Below are positions 32,820-43,522 of a stretch of DNA of 64,000 nucleotides, in pieces. The position numbers and the translations under genes were made by a program. Position 1 is the first letter of the stretch, and every line of letters begins with the position of its first letter. A model generated the notes under the pieces. It was not told the origin of the DNA. It ran no database searches and saw nothing but the letters and a program-made list of their open reading frames with translations. The DNA comes from CAYYYW01 sp964476245. GTDB lineage: Bacteria; Patescibacteriota; Microgenomatia; UBA1406; HO2-37-13b. The stretch lies in NCBI GenBank assembly GCA_964476245.1, contig CAYYYW010000003.1, positions 1 to 64,000 of the forward strand, in the 5' to 3' direction.

Positions 32820-35800
32820 TTATAATTTTTCAACATTCTCTATCAAAGCTTCTTCTTGTTTTTTATCGCCGTAATATTTATCAAGAAGTTCTTTAGTTAC
32901 TGGTATTAATCTCCCAATTATAACATTTTCTTTAAGTCCGTATAAATAATCTATTTGACCTCGAATTGAAGCTTGTGTTAAGACGTTGGTTGTGCCCTGG
33001 AAAGAAGCAGCCGACAACCAAGAGTCAGAATGCATCGCTGCTTTGGTTACTCCTAAAATAGTTACCTGAGCCGTGGCCGGTCTTCCTCCTTCTGACAATA
33101 CTCTTTTATTTTCTTCTTCAAAACGAAACCTGGAAGCAATTTCTCCAACAATAAATTCTGTATCTCCTTCGTTTTGAATAATCATCTTATCGCTCATTTT
33201 GCGGACAATTACTTCAAAATGCTTATCATGAATAGTAATTCCTTGTGATTCATATACTTTCTGGATTTCGTTTAAAAGATAAATCTGGGCCTCTTTTACC
33301 CCTCTGATTGTTAATATATCTTTAATATCTAAATATCCTTCGCATAAAGGCTGACCAGCGCTAATAAGCTGCCCATCTTTAACGCTCAATTTTTTACTTG
33401 TTGGAACAACAAACTCTCGTCCTTCTTCGCTTTTGCTACCGACCGATTTTACTTTAATGACGTAGTTTTCTTTTTCCGTATCTTCTTGAATAGACACCCG
33501 ACCAGAAATATCACAAATAGGAGAAATTATCTTCGGGGTGCGCGCCTCAAACAACTCTTCTACCCTTGGCAACCCCTGAGTAACGTCAGCCACCACAATA
33601 CCGCCAAAGTGTCTCACTCGCATTGTTAATTGTGTTCCTGGCTCACCAATAGATTGAGCCGCCAATACTCCTACCGGAGTTCCGATTTCCACCAGTTGAT
33701 TATTGGCTAAATCAATCCCATAACAGGTCTGACAAACACCATGTTTTGTCTTACAATTTAAAGAACTACGAACAAAGGCTTTATTAATATTATTTTTTTT
33801 AATGATTTCTATTTTGTCATCGTCTATTAATTCGTTTCGTTTAAATAAAATCTTTTTGTTTTTATCAACAACATTTTTAGCTAAATATCTGCCTCTAATC
33901 CGGTTGTAAAATTTATCTCCTCTTTCTCCATTTTTTTGAAGCAATAATCCTTCCTCTGTCTGGCAATTACTTTCTCTGACAATTATATCGTGAGATACAT
34001 CAACTAATCTTCGAGTAAGATAGCCAGCGTCGGCCGTTTTTAAAGCTGAATCTGTCAGTCCTTTACGCGCCCCACGAGAGTTAATAACATACTCAAAAAT
34101 AGATAAACCTTCCCGATAATTTGACTTTGTTGGCACTTTAATAATTTTTCCCATCGGATCTACCACTAATCCTTTCATCGCTGACAGTTGTTTTAATTGC
34201 TCTCGAGAAGCACGCGCGCCGCCGGATTTAATAATTATTTTTACTGGGTTTTCTTCTTCTATGGCCGCCCAGGTTTTGTCAGCAATTTCTTCGGTTGCTT
34301 CGATCCAAACATTATTAGAAGCCTTTCTTTTCTCCGCTTCTGTTAATAATCCTTTAAGAAAGTTTTCTTCTATTTCCTTAATTTTATCTTCTGCCTTTCT
34401 AATTAACTCGCTTTTTTCCTTGATCGTAGTACAATCAAACACCGAAATGGAAGTACCACCAGACATTGTCGCTCCAAAAAAACCAACTTCCTTTAAATTG
34501 TCAATTATGTTGCCAATCTTTTCATAATCATTGCTATAAATTTTTAAAGCCTTCACCACCACCGCTTTTAAATCTGAGGCTTTAATCTCTGTGTTTATAA
34601 ACCTTAATTCATTCGGTAAATAAGAGTTAAAAATTATTCTTCCAGCCGTGGTTTTAATTAATTTACCATTAATTCTTGCTAATATTGGTTCTCTGGTGAT
34701 AATGTGTTTATTAAAATAAGCTATTAATACTTCCTCTTCTGAAACAAAAGACTTTAATTGCTCGTTTTTCTTATCTTTGTATCTGTCATCAATTGTAGTA
34801 AGATAATAACAGCCTAAAGCCATTTCTTTATTTGGAATAACAATTGGAGTACCGTCAGCGGGTTTAAGAAGGTTTTTCTCCGCCAACATTCGTTCTTTTA
34901 CTTCACTAATGGATTTTTTTGATAAAGGAACAAAAATCGCCATCTGATCGCCATCAAAATCGGCATTATAACCCTGACAAACAGTTGGATGTAGTTTAAT
35001 GGCAAAATCATCAGTTAAAACTGGGTAAAAGGCTAAAATTGAAAGTTTATGTAAAGTAGGAGCCCGATTGAGAAGCACCGGATGATCCTTGGTAATACCT
35101 TCTAAAATATCATAAACTATTGGTTCTTTTCTTTCTAAAAATATTTTAGCACTTTTTATGTTTTGAGCCAAGCCTCTAATGATTATCTCTCTTAATACAA
35201 ATGGTTTAAAAAGTTCAAGCGCCATTTCCTTTGGTAAGCCACACTGAGTAATCTTTAGCTCTGGACCGACAATAATTACAGACCGACCTGAATAATCAAC
35301 TCTTTTACCTAAAAGGTTTTGGCGAAAACGTCCTTGCTTACCCCGTAAGATATCTGATAGGGACTTCAACGCCTTGATTGAAGTTCGTAAATTTCTATTT
35401 TTTCCCCTTGACTTTGAAAGATCAATTAAAGAATCAACTGCTTCTTGCAGCATGCGTTTTTCGTTACGTAAAATTATCTCTGGAGCTCCTAATTCAATTA
35501 AATGTTTTAAACGATTATTTCTATTAATAACTCTTCGATAAAAATCATTTAAGTCTGATGTGGCAAACTTCCCACCGGAGAGTTGGACTACCGGTCGCAA
35601 ATCAGGAGGAATTACCGGTAAAACACTAAAAACCATCCAAGTCGGTGATATTTTTGATTTAATAAATGATTCTATTAACTTTAACTTTTTTACTAACTTA
35701 ATTCGTCTGTCACCTTTAATCTGAGTTAATTTTTTAACTGTTTCTGAATAAATTTTATTAAGATCCAAACCCGAAAGAACTTCTAAAATAACTTCTGAAC

Positions 35801-36620
35801 CCATCCCGACTGACAAAAAATTATCTAATCCTTTTTCTTTTAAATAAAGATAGTCTTCTTCTTCCATTATTTCTAAAGGTCTTATTACGTCAGCAACTTT
35901 AATAATTCTTTCATAAAAAACTTGTTTTTCTGATTTTTTGTCAGCATATTTTTTAGATAAAGAAGCATATTTTTCTCTAAACTGAAATTCAATTTCGTGA
36001 AAGGTTAATTCTCTTCGCTCTTTATTTTTTACCTTTTCTTCTATTTTCTTTTTTGTCTCAATTTCTTCTTCTTTAATTTTTTGTTCTTCCTGTTCATTCC
36101 AATTCCCTAGTTCTTCCAGTTCTTTTTCTCTTATTTCTTCTAGGTTTTTAGTAACTATTTTTCTTTTTTCCTCATCAATTTTTTTTACCAAATAAAGAGC
36201 GTAATAAATTATTCTCTCTAAATTACTCGAACTAATGCCTAAAAGTACATTTAGCGGGGAAGAAACTCCTTTAAAATACCAAATGTGAGCTATTGGAGCC
36301 GCTAATTTAATATGCCCCGTTCTTTCTCTTCGAACAATATTGGTAGTAATCTCAACACCGCATCGATCACAAATTATGCCTTTATATCTTATTCTCTTGT
36401 ATTTTCCGCAGTAGCATTCGTAGTCTTTTGTTGGTCCAAAAATTCTTTCGTCGAAAAGACCATCTTTTTCTGGTTTAAAAGTTCTATAGTTGATTGTTTC
36501 CGGTTTAGTAACCTCTCCATGAGACCAAGAAATAATAACCTCAGGCGAGGCTAATGACAATCTAAGCCCGGTAAACTCTAATAATTTGAAATCTTTTTTT
36601 ATCGTTGGTAGTTTGTCCAT
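32820..36620 (-). CDS. rpoC: RNA polymerase beta' subunit
   Basis: This is the largest core subunit of RNA polymerase. The N-terminal zinc ribbon ([20 protein letters not shown], near residues 70-90) and the active-site [12 protein letters not shown] are present. The second zinc site has [19 protein letters not shown] and surrounding residues. The bridge/trigger region ([16 protein letters not shown]) and the C-terminal clamp ([17 protein letters not shown]) are also present. Length is 1266 residues, typical for bacteria without large lineage insertions. It starts two bases after the rpoB stop. Charged Lys/Glu-rich helices near 175-225 are longer than usual. Confidence 0.98.
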   Translation of the reverse strand: MDKLPTIKKDFKLLEFTGLRLSLASPEVIISWSHGEVTKPETINYRTFKPEKDGLFDERIFGPTKDYECYCGKYKRIRYKGIICDRCGVEITTNIVRRERTGHIKLAAPIAHIWYFKGVSSPLNVLLGISSSNLERIIYYALYLVKKIDEEKRKIVTKNLEEIREKELEELGNWNEQEEQKIKEEEIETKKKIEEKVKNKERRELTFHEIEFQFREKYASLSKKYADKKSEKQVFYERIIKVADVIRPLEIMEEEDYLYLKEKGLDNFLSVGMGSEVILEVLSGLDLNKIYSETVKKLTQIKGDRRIKLVKKLKLIESFIKSKISPTWMVFSVLPVIPPDLRPVVQLSGGKFATSDLNDFYRRVINRNNRLKHLIELGAPEIILRNEKRMLQEAVDSLIDLSKSRGKNRNLRTSIKALKSLSDILRGKQGRFRQNLLGKRVDYSGRSVIIVGPELKITQCGLPKEMALELFKPFVLREIIIRGLAQNIKSAKIFLERKEPIVYDILEGITKDHPVLLNRAPTLHKLSILAFYPVLTDDFAIKLHPTVCQGYNADFDGDQMAIFVPLSKKSISEVKERMLAEKNLLKPADGTPIVIPNKEMALGCYYLTTIDDRYKDKKNEQLKSFVSEEEVLIAYFNKHIITREPILARINGKLIKTTAGRIIFNSYLPNELRFINTEIKASDLKAVVVKALKIYSNDYEKIGNIIDNLKEVGFFGATMSGGTSISVFDCTTIKEKSELIRKAEDKIKEIEENFLKGLLTEAEKRKASNNVWIEATEEIADKTWAAIEEENPVKIIIKSGGARASREQLKQLSAMKGLVVDPMGKIIKVPTKSNYREGLSIFEYVINSRGARKGLTDSALKTADAGYLTRRLVDVSHDIIVRESNCQTEEGLLLQKNGERGDKFYNRIRGRYLAKNVVDKNKKILFKRNELIDDDKIEIIKKNNINKAFVRSSLNCKTKHGVCQTCYGIDLANNQLVEIGTPVGVLAAQSIGEPGTQLTMRVRHFGGIVVADVTQGLPRVEELFEARTPKIISPICDISGRVSIQEDTEKENYVIKVKSVGSKSEEGREFVVPTSKKLSVKDGQLISAGQPLCEGYLDIKDILTIRGVKEAQIYLLNEIQKVYESQGITIHDKHFEVIVRKMSDKMIIQNEGDTEFIVGEIASRFRFEEENKRVLSEGGRPATAQVTILGVTKAAMHSDSWLSAASFQGTTNVLTQASIRGQIDYLYGLKENVIIGRLIPVTKELLDKYYGDKKQEEALIENVEKL

Positions 36621-36622
36621 AT

Positions 36623-39600
36623 TTATTCTATCGGCTCTATGTTCAACCCCAAAGCATTTAATTCTTTAATTAACACATTAAATGACTCTGGTATGGTTGA
36701 TTGAGGGATGTCCATGCCTTTAATAATTGCTTCGAAAGCTTTCGTTCTTCCTTGAACATTGTCGCTTTTAATAGTTAACATTTCTTGTAAAACATGAGGA
36801 ACTCGATGACTCTCTAAAGCCCAAACTTCCATTTCTCCAAATCTTTGACCCCCCATTTGAGATTTCCCTCCCAGCGGTTGTTGAGTAACAAGAGAGTACG
36901 GTCCAGTAGATCTTGCATGAAATTTGTCCTCAACCATATGAATCAACTTCATAATATAACCAATGCCTACAAGTACGGGTTTTTCGTATGGTTCACCTGT
37001 TCTTCCATCATACAACGTTACCTTTCCATCAATTGAAAACCCTGCCTTTTTTAACTCGTTTTTGATTAATTCTTCAGATATTTTTTCAAAAACCGGTAGG
37101 GCAAATGTCTTATTTAATTTATAAGCAGCTATTCCCAGCATTGCTTCATAAAGTTGGCCCAGATTCATTCTTGAAAGAACCGATAATGGAGAAAGAAGCA
37201 CGTCAACCGGCGTACCATCTTCTAAATACGGCATGTCATGCTCGGGTAAAATCTTGGAAATAATTCCCTTATTTCCATGTCTACCCGCCAATTTGTCACC
37301 AACAGAGATCTTTCTTAAAGAAGCGGTTGTGACTAAAATTCTCTGTAAAATACCAGGCTCCAGTTCGTTGGGATCTTTTTTAACATCAATTGTGTTAATC
37401 TTCGTCACTACTCCTTTTTTTCCATAAGGCATCCGCAGCGACGTATCTTTAACATCCTTAGCTTTTTCTCCAAAAATAGCACGCAATAGTCTTTCTTCTG
37501 CGCTTAATTCTTTCTCACCTTTTGGAGCTACCTTCCCCACCAAAACATCTCCTCCTTGAATTTCTGAACCAACAACTACCAATCCATCCTTGTCTAAATT
37601 AGCTAAAATTTCTTCTCTAATATTGGGAATGTCTCGAGTCAATTCTTCTGCTCCTAATTTTGTATTAACTAAATCAGCTACAAATTCTTCCATGCTTACT
37701 GAGGTAAATAAATCCTGTTTAACTAACCTATCAGATATAACAAAGCCGTCTTCGTATCCAAGACCATCTAATGAAGTATAGGCAACTAAAAGATTTTGTC
37801 CTAAAGACAATTCACCCTTGCTGCTTGCCGGTCCATCAATTAACAAATCTCCTTTTTTAATTCTTTGTTTAAAAACTAAAGACGTTTTCTGATCAAAAAC
37901 TATATCTTTATTTGTCTTTATAAATTTTTCTAAATTATATTTGTATGTTTTGCCAGACTTACCTTTAAATATTATTTTATCAGCGTCGACGTATTGAATT
38001 ACTCCATGTTCTGGAGCATAAATAGTTCGTCCTAAAGCCGAGGCAATTTCCTTCTCCATTCCCGTTCCTATTAATGGAGATTCTGGCTTAACTAAAGGTA
38101 CTGCTTGGCACAACATATGTGTTCCCATAAGAGCCCGACTAGCATCATCATGTTGTAAAAATGGAATTAATGAAGCCGACAAACCAACTACTTGACGAGG
38201 AGACAAATCAATTAAATCAACTTCTTCAACCGGAACCTCGACCATTTCGCCTTTGTGTCTGGCTGGTATTCTTTCTCCCAAAACATACCCGTGATTATCA
38301 ATCTTAATACCACTGTGGGTGATATAGTACTGATCCTCATCATCTGCCTGAAGATATACAACTTCTTCGCTAACCCTGACTTTCAATTTTCCTTGAATTT
38401 TCTCTTTTGTCATTTTCCTATACGGGGTTTCTAAAAAACCATAATGATTTACCCGAGCAAACAAAGCCATATAGGTAACTACGCCAATATTTGGGCCTTC
38501 TGGTGATCTAACGGGACAAACTCTTCCATATTGGGAAGAAGAAATATCTCTGATAGAAAATGAAGCGCGTTCTTTCTCTATGCCACCTGGACCACCAACG
38601 CTGAATCTTCTTAAATTGTCTACTTCGGATAAAGGATTAGTTTGATCAATTATTGTCGACAACTGACTTGTTCGATAAAAAGTGTTAATGGCCGAAACTA
38701 TGGATTTGCTATTGATAACTTGTGATGGTAACACATCATTATCAACCATGGTCATACTCATTCTCTCTTTAATCTCTCTTTCGGTTCTTACCATTCCAAC
38801 ACGAATACCATACATACCCACTAACTCTCCCACCGTTCTAATTCTTCGGTTGCCCAAATGATCAATGTCGTCAAATTCGCCATTCCCGTTAGTAAGATTA
38901 ACCAAGTATTTAATAATAGCCACAATATCTTCTAAGGTTAGAATAAAATATTCTTTTTCTATAGGAATATTAAGATTTAATTTTCTATTGATTTTATATC
39001 TGCCAACATCTGTCAAAGAATAGCGACGGGTTTTTAAAAAAAGGTTGTTTAAAGTATCATATGCATTGCGAAGAATTAAGGGCTCGCCGGGTTTTAATTT
39101 CCTATAAATCTCGAAAACTGCTTCATCTTTAGTTTTGGTCGAATCTTTTTCTAATGTTGGCAAAATAAATTTGTTTAATAAATCTGTATTTAAGTCGGAA
39201 AATAAATTAATTATTTCTGTGTTCGATAGTTCTTTTAATGAGCGAATAAAAGCTGTAGCTAAAAATTTTCTTCTTCTGTTAATCTTTGCCTCGATCAGAT
39301 TATTTTTAGAAATAGTAAAATCTAACCAGGCCCCAATATAGGGTCTAACTTCTGCATTATATGAGGTTATTCCCGTAGCTTTATCAATCTCGGCAGTAAA
39401 ATAAACACCTGGAGATCGAGAAATCTGATTAATAATCGCTCTTTCGATCCCGTTAATAACAAATGTTCCTCGTAAGGTCATTTTGGGCAAATTAAAGAAA
39501 TAAACGTCTTGTTTTTTTTCCAACTTCTTCTTCTTGTTAATTAATTTAACCTTTAAATAGACTGGGAATTGATAGGTAAGCTTGTTTTTAAAACACTCTT

Positions 39601-39856
39601 CAAGGGAATATCGCGGGTTACCAAAATAAAAATTTTCTAATTCTAAAATGAAGTTTTTTTTCGTATAATCCTCTATTGGAAAAAATTCATGAAGAATATC
39701 GGGCAAACCCTTATTAAGAAAATTTTCCCAAGACTGTTTTTGAATTTCTACTAAATCTAGTTTTTCAAGCTTATCCTTTGTTCCTAAAAAAATTCTTTGT
39801 GAAGCTTTAACTTTGTTTCGTTGATTGGGGTTTTTAATACCTGTATCCTTACTCAT
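36623..39856 (-). CDS. rpoB: RNA polymerase beta subunit
   Basis: This is the second-largest RNA polymerase subunit. Recognised regions include LRGTFVINGIERAIINQISRSPGVYF, the rifampicin-pocket sequence SQLSTIIDQTNPLSEVDNLRRFSVGGPGG, GPNIGVV, the catalytic-site GDKLAGRHGNKG, and the C-terminal QPLGGKSQMGGQRFGEMEVWALE. In the rifampicin region the usual Gln-Phe-Met-Asp is Ile-Ile-Asp-Gln, and the usual His-Lys-Arg-Arg segment is Asp-Asn-Leu-Arg-Arg; these changes could affect drug sensitivity. Length is 1077 residues. A strong promoter and structured leader lie upstream (39857-40076). rplJ and rplL are not next to it. Confidence 0.98.
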   Translation of the reverse strand: MSKDTGIKNPNQRNKVKASQRIFLGTKDKLEKLDLVEIQKQSWENFLNKGLPDILHEFFPIEDYTKKNFILELENFYFGNPRYSLEECFKNKLTYQFPVYLKVKLINKKKKLEKKQDVYFFNLPKMTLRGTFVINGIERAIINQISRSPGVYFTAEIDKATGITSYNAEVRPYIGAWLDFTISKNNLIEAKINRRRKFLATAFIRSLKELSNTEIINLFSDLNTDLLNKFILPTLEKDSTKTKDEAVFEIYRKLKPGEPLILRNAYDTLNNLFLKTRRYSLTDVGRYKINRKLNLNIPIEKEYFILTLEDIVAIIKYLVNLTNGNGEFDDIDHLGNRRIRTVGELVGMYGIRVGMVRTEREIKERMSMTMVDNDVLPSQVINSKSIVSAINTFYRTSQLSTIIDQTNPLSEVDNLRRFSVGGPGGIEKERASFSIRDISSSQYGRVCPVRSPEGPNIGVVTYMALFARVNHYGFLETPYRKMTKEKIQGKLKVRVSEEVVYLQADDEDQYYITHSGIKIDNHGYVLGERIPARHKGEMVEVPVEEVDLIDLSPRQVVGLSASLIPFLQHDDASRALMGTHMLCQAVPLVKPESPLIGTGMEKEIASALGRTIYAPEHGVIQYVDADKIIFKGKSGKTYKYNLEKFIKTNKDIVFDQKTSLVFKQRIKKGDLLIDGPASSKGELSLGQNLLVAYTSLDGLGYEDGFVISDRLVKQDLFTSVSMEEFVADLVNTKLGAEELTRDIPNIREEILANLDKDGLVVVGSEIQGGDVLVGKVAPKGEKELSAEERLLRAIFGEKAKDVKDTSLRMPYGKKGVVTKINTIDVKKDPNELEPGILQRILVTTASLRKISVGDKLAGRHGNKGIISKILPEHDMPYLEDGTPVDVLLSPLSVLSRMNLGQLYEAMLGIAAYKLNKTFALPVFEKISEELIKNELKKAGFSIDGKVTLYDGRTGEPYEKPVLVGIGYIMKLIHMVEDKFHARSTGPYSLVTQQPLGGKSQMGGQRFGEMEVWALESHRVPHVLQEMLTIKSDNVQGRTKAFEAIIKGMDIPQSTIPESFNVLIKELNALGLNIEPIE

Positions 39857-40076
39857 CTGAAGTAAATATTAAGGTTTTTAAATTTTACCCTGCGCCAGTT
39901 CCGCCTAGCAACACGGTGCAGAGCAACCCTGAACCCTATAGTGGTTCATGGGTTAAAGTTGTTTAAAACAAAAAATAAATAGGTCGTTTTAACGACCCAT
40001 GGTTTATAAGGTAAAAAATTTTATCACTAAAATTCAGAGTGGCGATAAATATACTACATTGTTAAAATAAAGTCAA
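39857..40076 (-). promoter_or_regulatory. rpoB promoter and structured leader with attenuator-like hairpin
   Basis: On the minus strand, TTGACT (40071-40076), a 17-base spacer and TATATT (40048-40053) form a near-consensus promoter. The leader of about 185 bases holds a hairpin GGTCGTT/AACGACC (39982-39997) followed by TATTTATTTTTTG, which looks like a terminator or attenuator, and a second hairpin with arms near 39925-39935 and 39943-39954. Attenuation of rpoBC expression is a reasonable inference. Confidence 0.65.
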
Positions 40077-40079
40077 GCA

Positions 40080-40108
40080 TTGTTTTTTTTGATCTGATGA
40101 GATATCAT
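40080..40108 (+). promoter_or_regulatory. ugd promoter, back to back with that of rpoB
   Basis: TTGTTT (40080-40085), 17 bases, TATCAT (40103-40108), then the ATG eight bases on. Its -35 lies only three bases from the rpoB -35 on the other strand, so the two promoters may interfere with each other. Confidence 0.55.
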
Positions 40109-40116
40109 TATCCACT

Positions 40117-41409
40117 ATGACAATTACTGTTATCGGACACGGATATGTAGGGTTGGTTACAGCTTGTATATTTGCCGATTTAGGTAATACGGTTTTCGTA
40201 ATTGGACGCAATAAAGAAAAAATTAAACAACTGCAAAAAAGTAATCCTATCATTTACGAACCTGGCTTGAAGGAAATTTTACAAAAAAATCTTAATCAGA
40301 AGAGAATTTTTTTCACCACTTCATATAAAGACACTATTCCTCTTTCAGAAATTGTCTTTATAGCCGTTGGAACACCAACAAAACCTAACGGAGAAGCCGA
40401 TCTTTCCTCAATTTTTTCGGTGACGAAAAAAATCGCTCAACATTTAAAGCAGAAATATACCGTTGTTTCCTGCAAAAGCACTGTTCCTGTTGGTACTAAT
40501 CGCAAAATTTATGAAACAATCAACAAAATTAAACCTAAAAATGTTAAATTCGATATCGCTTCATGCCCAGAATTCTTAAGAGAAGGATCGGCCCTACAAG
40601 ACAGTTTTAATCCTGATAGAATTGTTATCGGATCCAATTCAAAAAAAACCATTGATCTTCTTCTTAAGCTTCATCAGCCCCTAGACGGAAAAAGAGTACT
40701 TGTGAGTTTGGAATCAGCTGAAATAATTAAATATGCCTCAAATGCAATTTTAGCCACTAAGATTTCTTTTGCTAATTTAATTTCGTTTTTATGCGAAAAG
40801 ACGGGTGCCGACGTTGAAGAAGTTTTAGACGGCGTTGGTCTTGACTACCGAATTGGAAGAACGTTTTTATATCCGGGCGTTGGCTACGGCGGAAGTTGTT
40901 TCCCTAAAGATGTTAGAGCTTTAATAAAAACCGGCCAAAATCTCAACACCAACATGAATCTACTCTCTGCCGTTGAGCAAATCAATCAACAAGCGAGAAA
41001 AAACATTCTGACGAAAATTTTAACTTATGCCTCGGATAAAAAAATTAGCATATGGGGATTATCATTCAAACCAAACACTGACGACATTCGTGAAGCTCCG
41101 TCTATCTTTATTATCAAACATCTTCTAAAAGAAGGATTTAAAATAAAAGTCTATGATCCTGAAGCCATAAAAAATATCAAAGAGATATTTGGCGACAAAA
41201 TCCAATACTGTCAAAACCCCTATGAAACAGTAAAAGGCATTTCAACCCTGACAATATTAACTGAGTGGAATGAGTTTAAACAAATTGATTTGTCTAAAAT
41301 AAAAAAATTAATGGGCAAGGGCGTCATAATTGATGGAAGAAATATCTATAACCCAAAAAATACGACCAAGTTAGGATTCAAATATATATCTATTGGAAGA
41401 ACAACGTAA
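40117..41409 (+). CDS. ugd: UDP-glucose 6-dehydrogenase
   Basis: It oxidises UDP-glucose to UDP-glucuronate using two NAD. The N-terminal Rossmann motif is GHGYVG. The family's SCPEFLREGSALQDSFNPDRIVIG and Lys205/Asn209 follow. The catalytic Cys261 is in GVGYGGSCFPKDVRAL, and the C-terminal domain has GLSFKPNTDDIREAPS. Length is 430 residues. The next gene starts 11 bases later and uses its product, so the two make UDP-xylose together. A TATCAT box eight bases before the ATG suggests a leaderless start. Confidence 0.96.
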   Translation: MTITVIGHGYVGLVTACIFADLGNTVFVIGRNKEKIKQLQKSNPIIYEPGLKEILQKNLNQKRIFFTTSYKDTIPLSEIVFIAVGTPTKPNGEADLSSIFSVTKKIAQHLKQKYTVVSCKSTVPVGTNRKIYETINKIKPKNVKFDIASCPEFLREGSALQDSFNPDRIVIGSNSKKTIDLLLKLHQPLDGKRVLVSLESAEIIKYASNAILATKISFANLISFLCEKTGADVEEVLDGVGLDYRIGRTFLYPGVGYGGSCFPKDVRALIKTGQNLNTNMNLLSAVEQINQQARKNILTKILTYASDKKISIWGLSFKPNTDDIREAPSIFIIKHLLKEGFKIKVYDPEAIKNIKEIFGDKIQYCQNPYETVKGISTLTILTEWNEFKQIDLSKIKKLMGKGVIIDGRNIYNPKNTTKLGFKYISIGRTT

Positions 41410-41420
41410 AAGTCTTATAT

Positions 41421-42377
41421 ATGAAAAAAATATTAATAACCGGTGGAGCAGGATTTATTGGATCAAATCTCGTTGAGTTACTTCTGCGAAAAGACTCTCA
41501 AATTTGGGTTATAGATAATTTTCTGACCAGCTCCGCTGAAAATATCAAAAGGTTTATTAAGCACCCACGATTTCGATTTATTGAAACAGATTTGATTACT
41601 GCCAATTTAGAAAAAACCCTTAATAATACTTCTTTTGACATCGTTTATCACTTGGCATCTCCTGCCTCTCCCAAACAATATATTAAACATCCTCTTAGAA
41701 CACTGATGGTAAATTCGTCAGGAACATTTAAGATTCTTAAGTACATGAAAAAAACAAAAAGTAAAATATTTATCTATGCCTCTTCGTCGGAAATCTACGG
41801 AGATCCATTAAAACATCCACAGGCAGAAGACTACTGGGGCAATGTTAATCCCATCGGTGAGCGCTCTTGCTACGACGAAGGAAAAAGATTCGGCGAAGCG
41901 CTTTGCGTGAGTTATTTTAGAAAACACCATCTAGATATTAGAGTCGCTAGAATTTTCAATACTTACGGACCGAACATGGAGAAAGACGACGGGAGAGCAA
42001 TCTCTAATTTTGTTGTTCAAGCACTTCAAAATAAACCTCTTACCATTTACGGCGATGGTCAGCAAACACGATCTTTTTGTTATGTGTCAGACTTAATTGA
42101 AGGTTTATATCGTCTGGGAATTAAATCGGTAAGAGGTGAAGTAATTAATCTCGGTAATAATAACGAAAAAAAAATTATTGAGATAGCAAAACTGATAAAA
42201 AGCTTAACTAATTCGTCATCAAAAATAGTTTTTAAACCCCTGCCCAAAGACGATCCAAAAAAAAGAAAACCAAACATTGAGAAAGCAATTAAATTACTCC
42301 ACTGGCAATCAAAAACACCGCTGGAAAAAGGATTGAATTTAACTATCAATTATTTTAAAGAACGACTTTGTCTATGA
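41421..42377 (+). CDS. UDP-glucuronate decarboxylase (UDP-xylose synthase)-like SDR
   Basis: This extended short-chain dehydrogenase converts UDP-glucuronate to UDP-xylose, as judged by its closeness to UXS enzymes and by following ugd. The NAD site is GGAGFIGS (8-15) and the active Tyr151 and Lys155 are in SCYDEGKRFGEAL, the UXS form. Other family parts are YHLASPASPKQY, ARIFNTYGPNM and QTRSFCYVSDLI. Length is 318 residues. The stop overlaps the start of the next gene by two bases. A different UDP-sugar epimerase role cannot be ruled out. Confidence 0.88.
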   Translation: MKKILITGGAGFIGSNLVELLLRKDSQIWVIDNFLTSSAENIKRFIKHPRFRFIETDLITANLEKTLNNTSFDIVYHLASPASPKQYIKHPLRTLMVNSSGTFKILKYMKKTKSKIFIYASSSEIYGDPLKHPQAEDYWGNVNPIGERSCYDEGKRFGEALCVSYFRKHHLDIRVARIFNTYGPNMEKDDGRAISNFVVQALQNKPLTIYGDGQQTRSFCYVSDLIEGLYRLGIKSVRGEVINLGNNNEKKIIEIAKLIKSLTNSSSKIVFKPLPKDDPKKRKPNIEKAIKLLHWQSKTPLEKGLNLTINYFKERLCL

Positions 42378-43477
42378 AAAAAGCGGTTATCATATTACCG
42401 ACCTACAACGAACAACAAAATATTAAAACGCTTATTCCCGCAATTTTTAAAATTGCTAAAAAAATAAAAAATTGGCAAATATCTATTTTAGTAGTCGACG
42501 ATCAATCCCCTGACAACACCTCATTGGAAATTAAGCATCTTCAAAAAAAACATTCAAATCTATATCTAATTCAAGAAAAGAAAGAGGGTTTGGGAAAAGC
42601 ATATTGGCGAGGTTTTAACTTTGCCATTAAAAAAATAAATCCTTATGTTGTTTTTGAAATGGACGCTGATTGGTCGCATGACCCAAATTTAATCCCCCAA
42701 TTTTTAAAAAAGATTGAGAAAGAAGCAGATTTTGTCATTGGATCAAGATATATTAAGGGAGGTTCTATTCCTAAAAATTGGGGCTGGCATCGAAAACTAT
42801 TTTCTATCTTAGGAAATTTGATTATTAGATTGGGTTTTATGATTCTAAAAATCCATGATTGGACCTCTGGCTATCGAGCCATAAAAAGCTGGTTTCTAAA
42901 AGAAGTCCTCGCCGAAATGAAGAGCTATAACGGCTACGTATTCCAAGTGGCTCTTGTTGACAAAGCCATAAAAACCGGAGCAATCATCTCAGAAATTCCC
43001 TTAAATTTTAAGGATAGAAAAACAGGTCAGTCAAAAATTAACTCTGTTCATTATATTTTAAATACTCTTTCTTATGTTTTTTTGAATTCTTCTTTTATTA
43101 AATTTGTTGCCGTTGGCATAATTGGTTTCATTATCGACTTTGGTATCTCATTTATTTTAATTGAAAATGTCAAATTGTTTATCTGGTTAACCACCATTAT
43201 CAGCGCCGAAATAGCTATTATCTCCAATTTTTTTCTTAATAATTTCTGGAGTTTTGCTCATAAAAAAATTGACCACAGACTTTTTTCTTACATGGCCAAA
43301 TTCATTCATTTCAATTTCATCTCATTGGGCTCAATTATAATTCAAAGCCTTTTTCTACAAATAGCTACTATTGTCTTTCCATTTAAATTTTGGTTTATTT
43401 ATAAAGCGTTGATTATCCTCTTCCTAATTATTCCCTACTCCTACTATATGTACAATCGTTTCATTTGGAAAAGATAG
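42374..43477 (+). CDS. Dolichol-phosphate mannose synthase-like GT2 fused to GtrA
   Basis: This polyprenyl-phosphate glycosyltransferase would load mannose or another sugar on lipid phosphate at the membrane. The GT2 domain (about residues 1-235) has VIILPTYNEQQNIKTLIP, VVDDQSPDNTS, FEMDADWSHDPNLIP and KDRKTGQSK. The C-terminal GtrA-like domain (about 240-365) has four membrane helices and NFFLNNFWSF. ATG 42374 overlaps the uxs stop (ATGA) and is preferred over a TTG six bases earlier. Such fusions supply sugars to GT-C enzymes, many of which lie downstream. Confidence 0.92.
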   Translation: MKKAVIILPTYNEQQNIKTLIPAIFKIAKKIKNWQISILVVDDQSPDNTSLEIKHLQKKHSNLYLIQEKKEGLGKAYWRGFNFAIKKINPYVVFEMDADWSHDPNLIPQFLKKIEKEADFVIGSRYIKGGSIPKNWGWHRKLFSILGNLIIRLGFMILKIHDWTSGYRAIKSWFLKEVLAEMKSYNGYVFQVALVDKAIKTGAIISEIPLNFKDRKTGQSKINSVHYILNTLSYVFLNSSFIKFVAVGIIGFIIDFGISFILIENVKLFIWLTTIISAEIAIISNFFLNNFWSFAHKKIDHRLFSYMAKFIHFNFISLGSIIIQSLFLQIATIVFPFKFWFIYKALIILFLIIPYSYYMYNRFIWKR

Positions 43478-43522
43478 AAAATCGCTTGATTTTTCTACTT
43501 AATCGCTTTATGATGTAATTTA

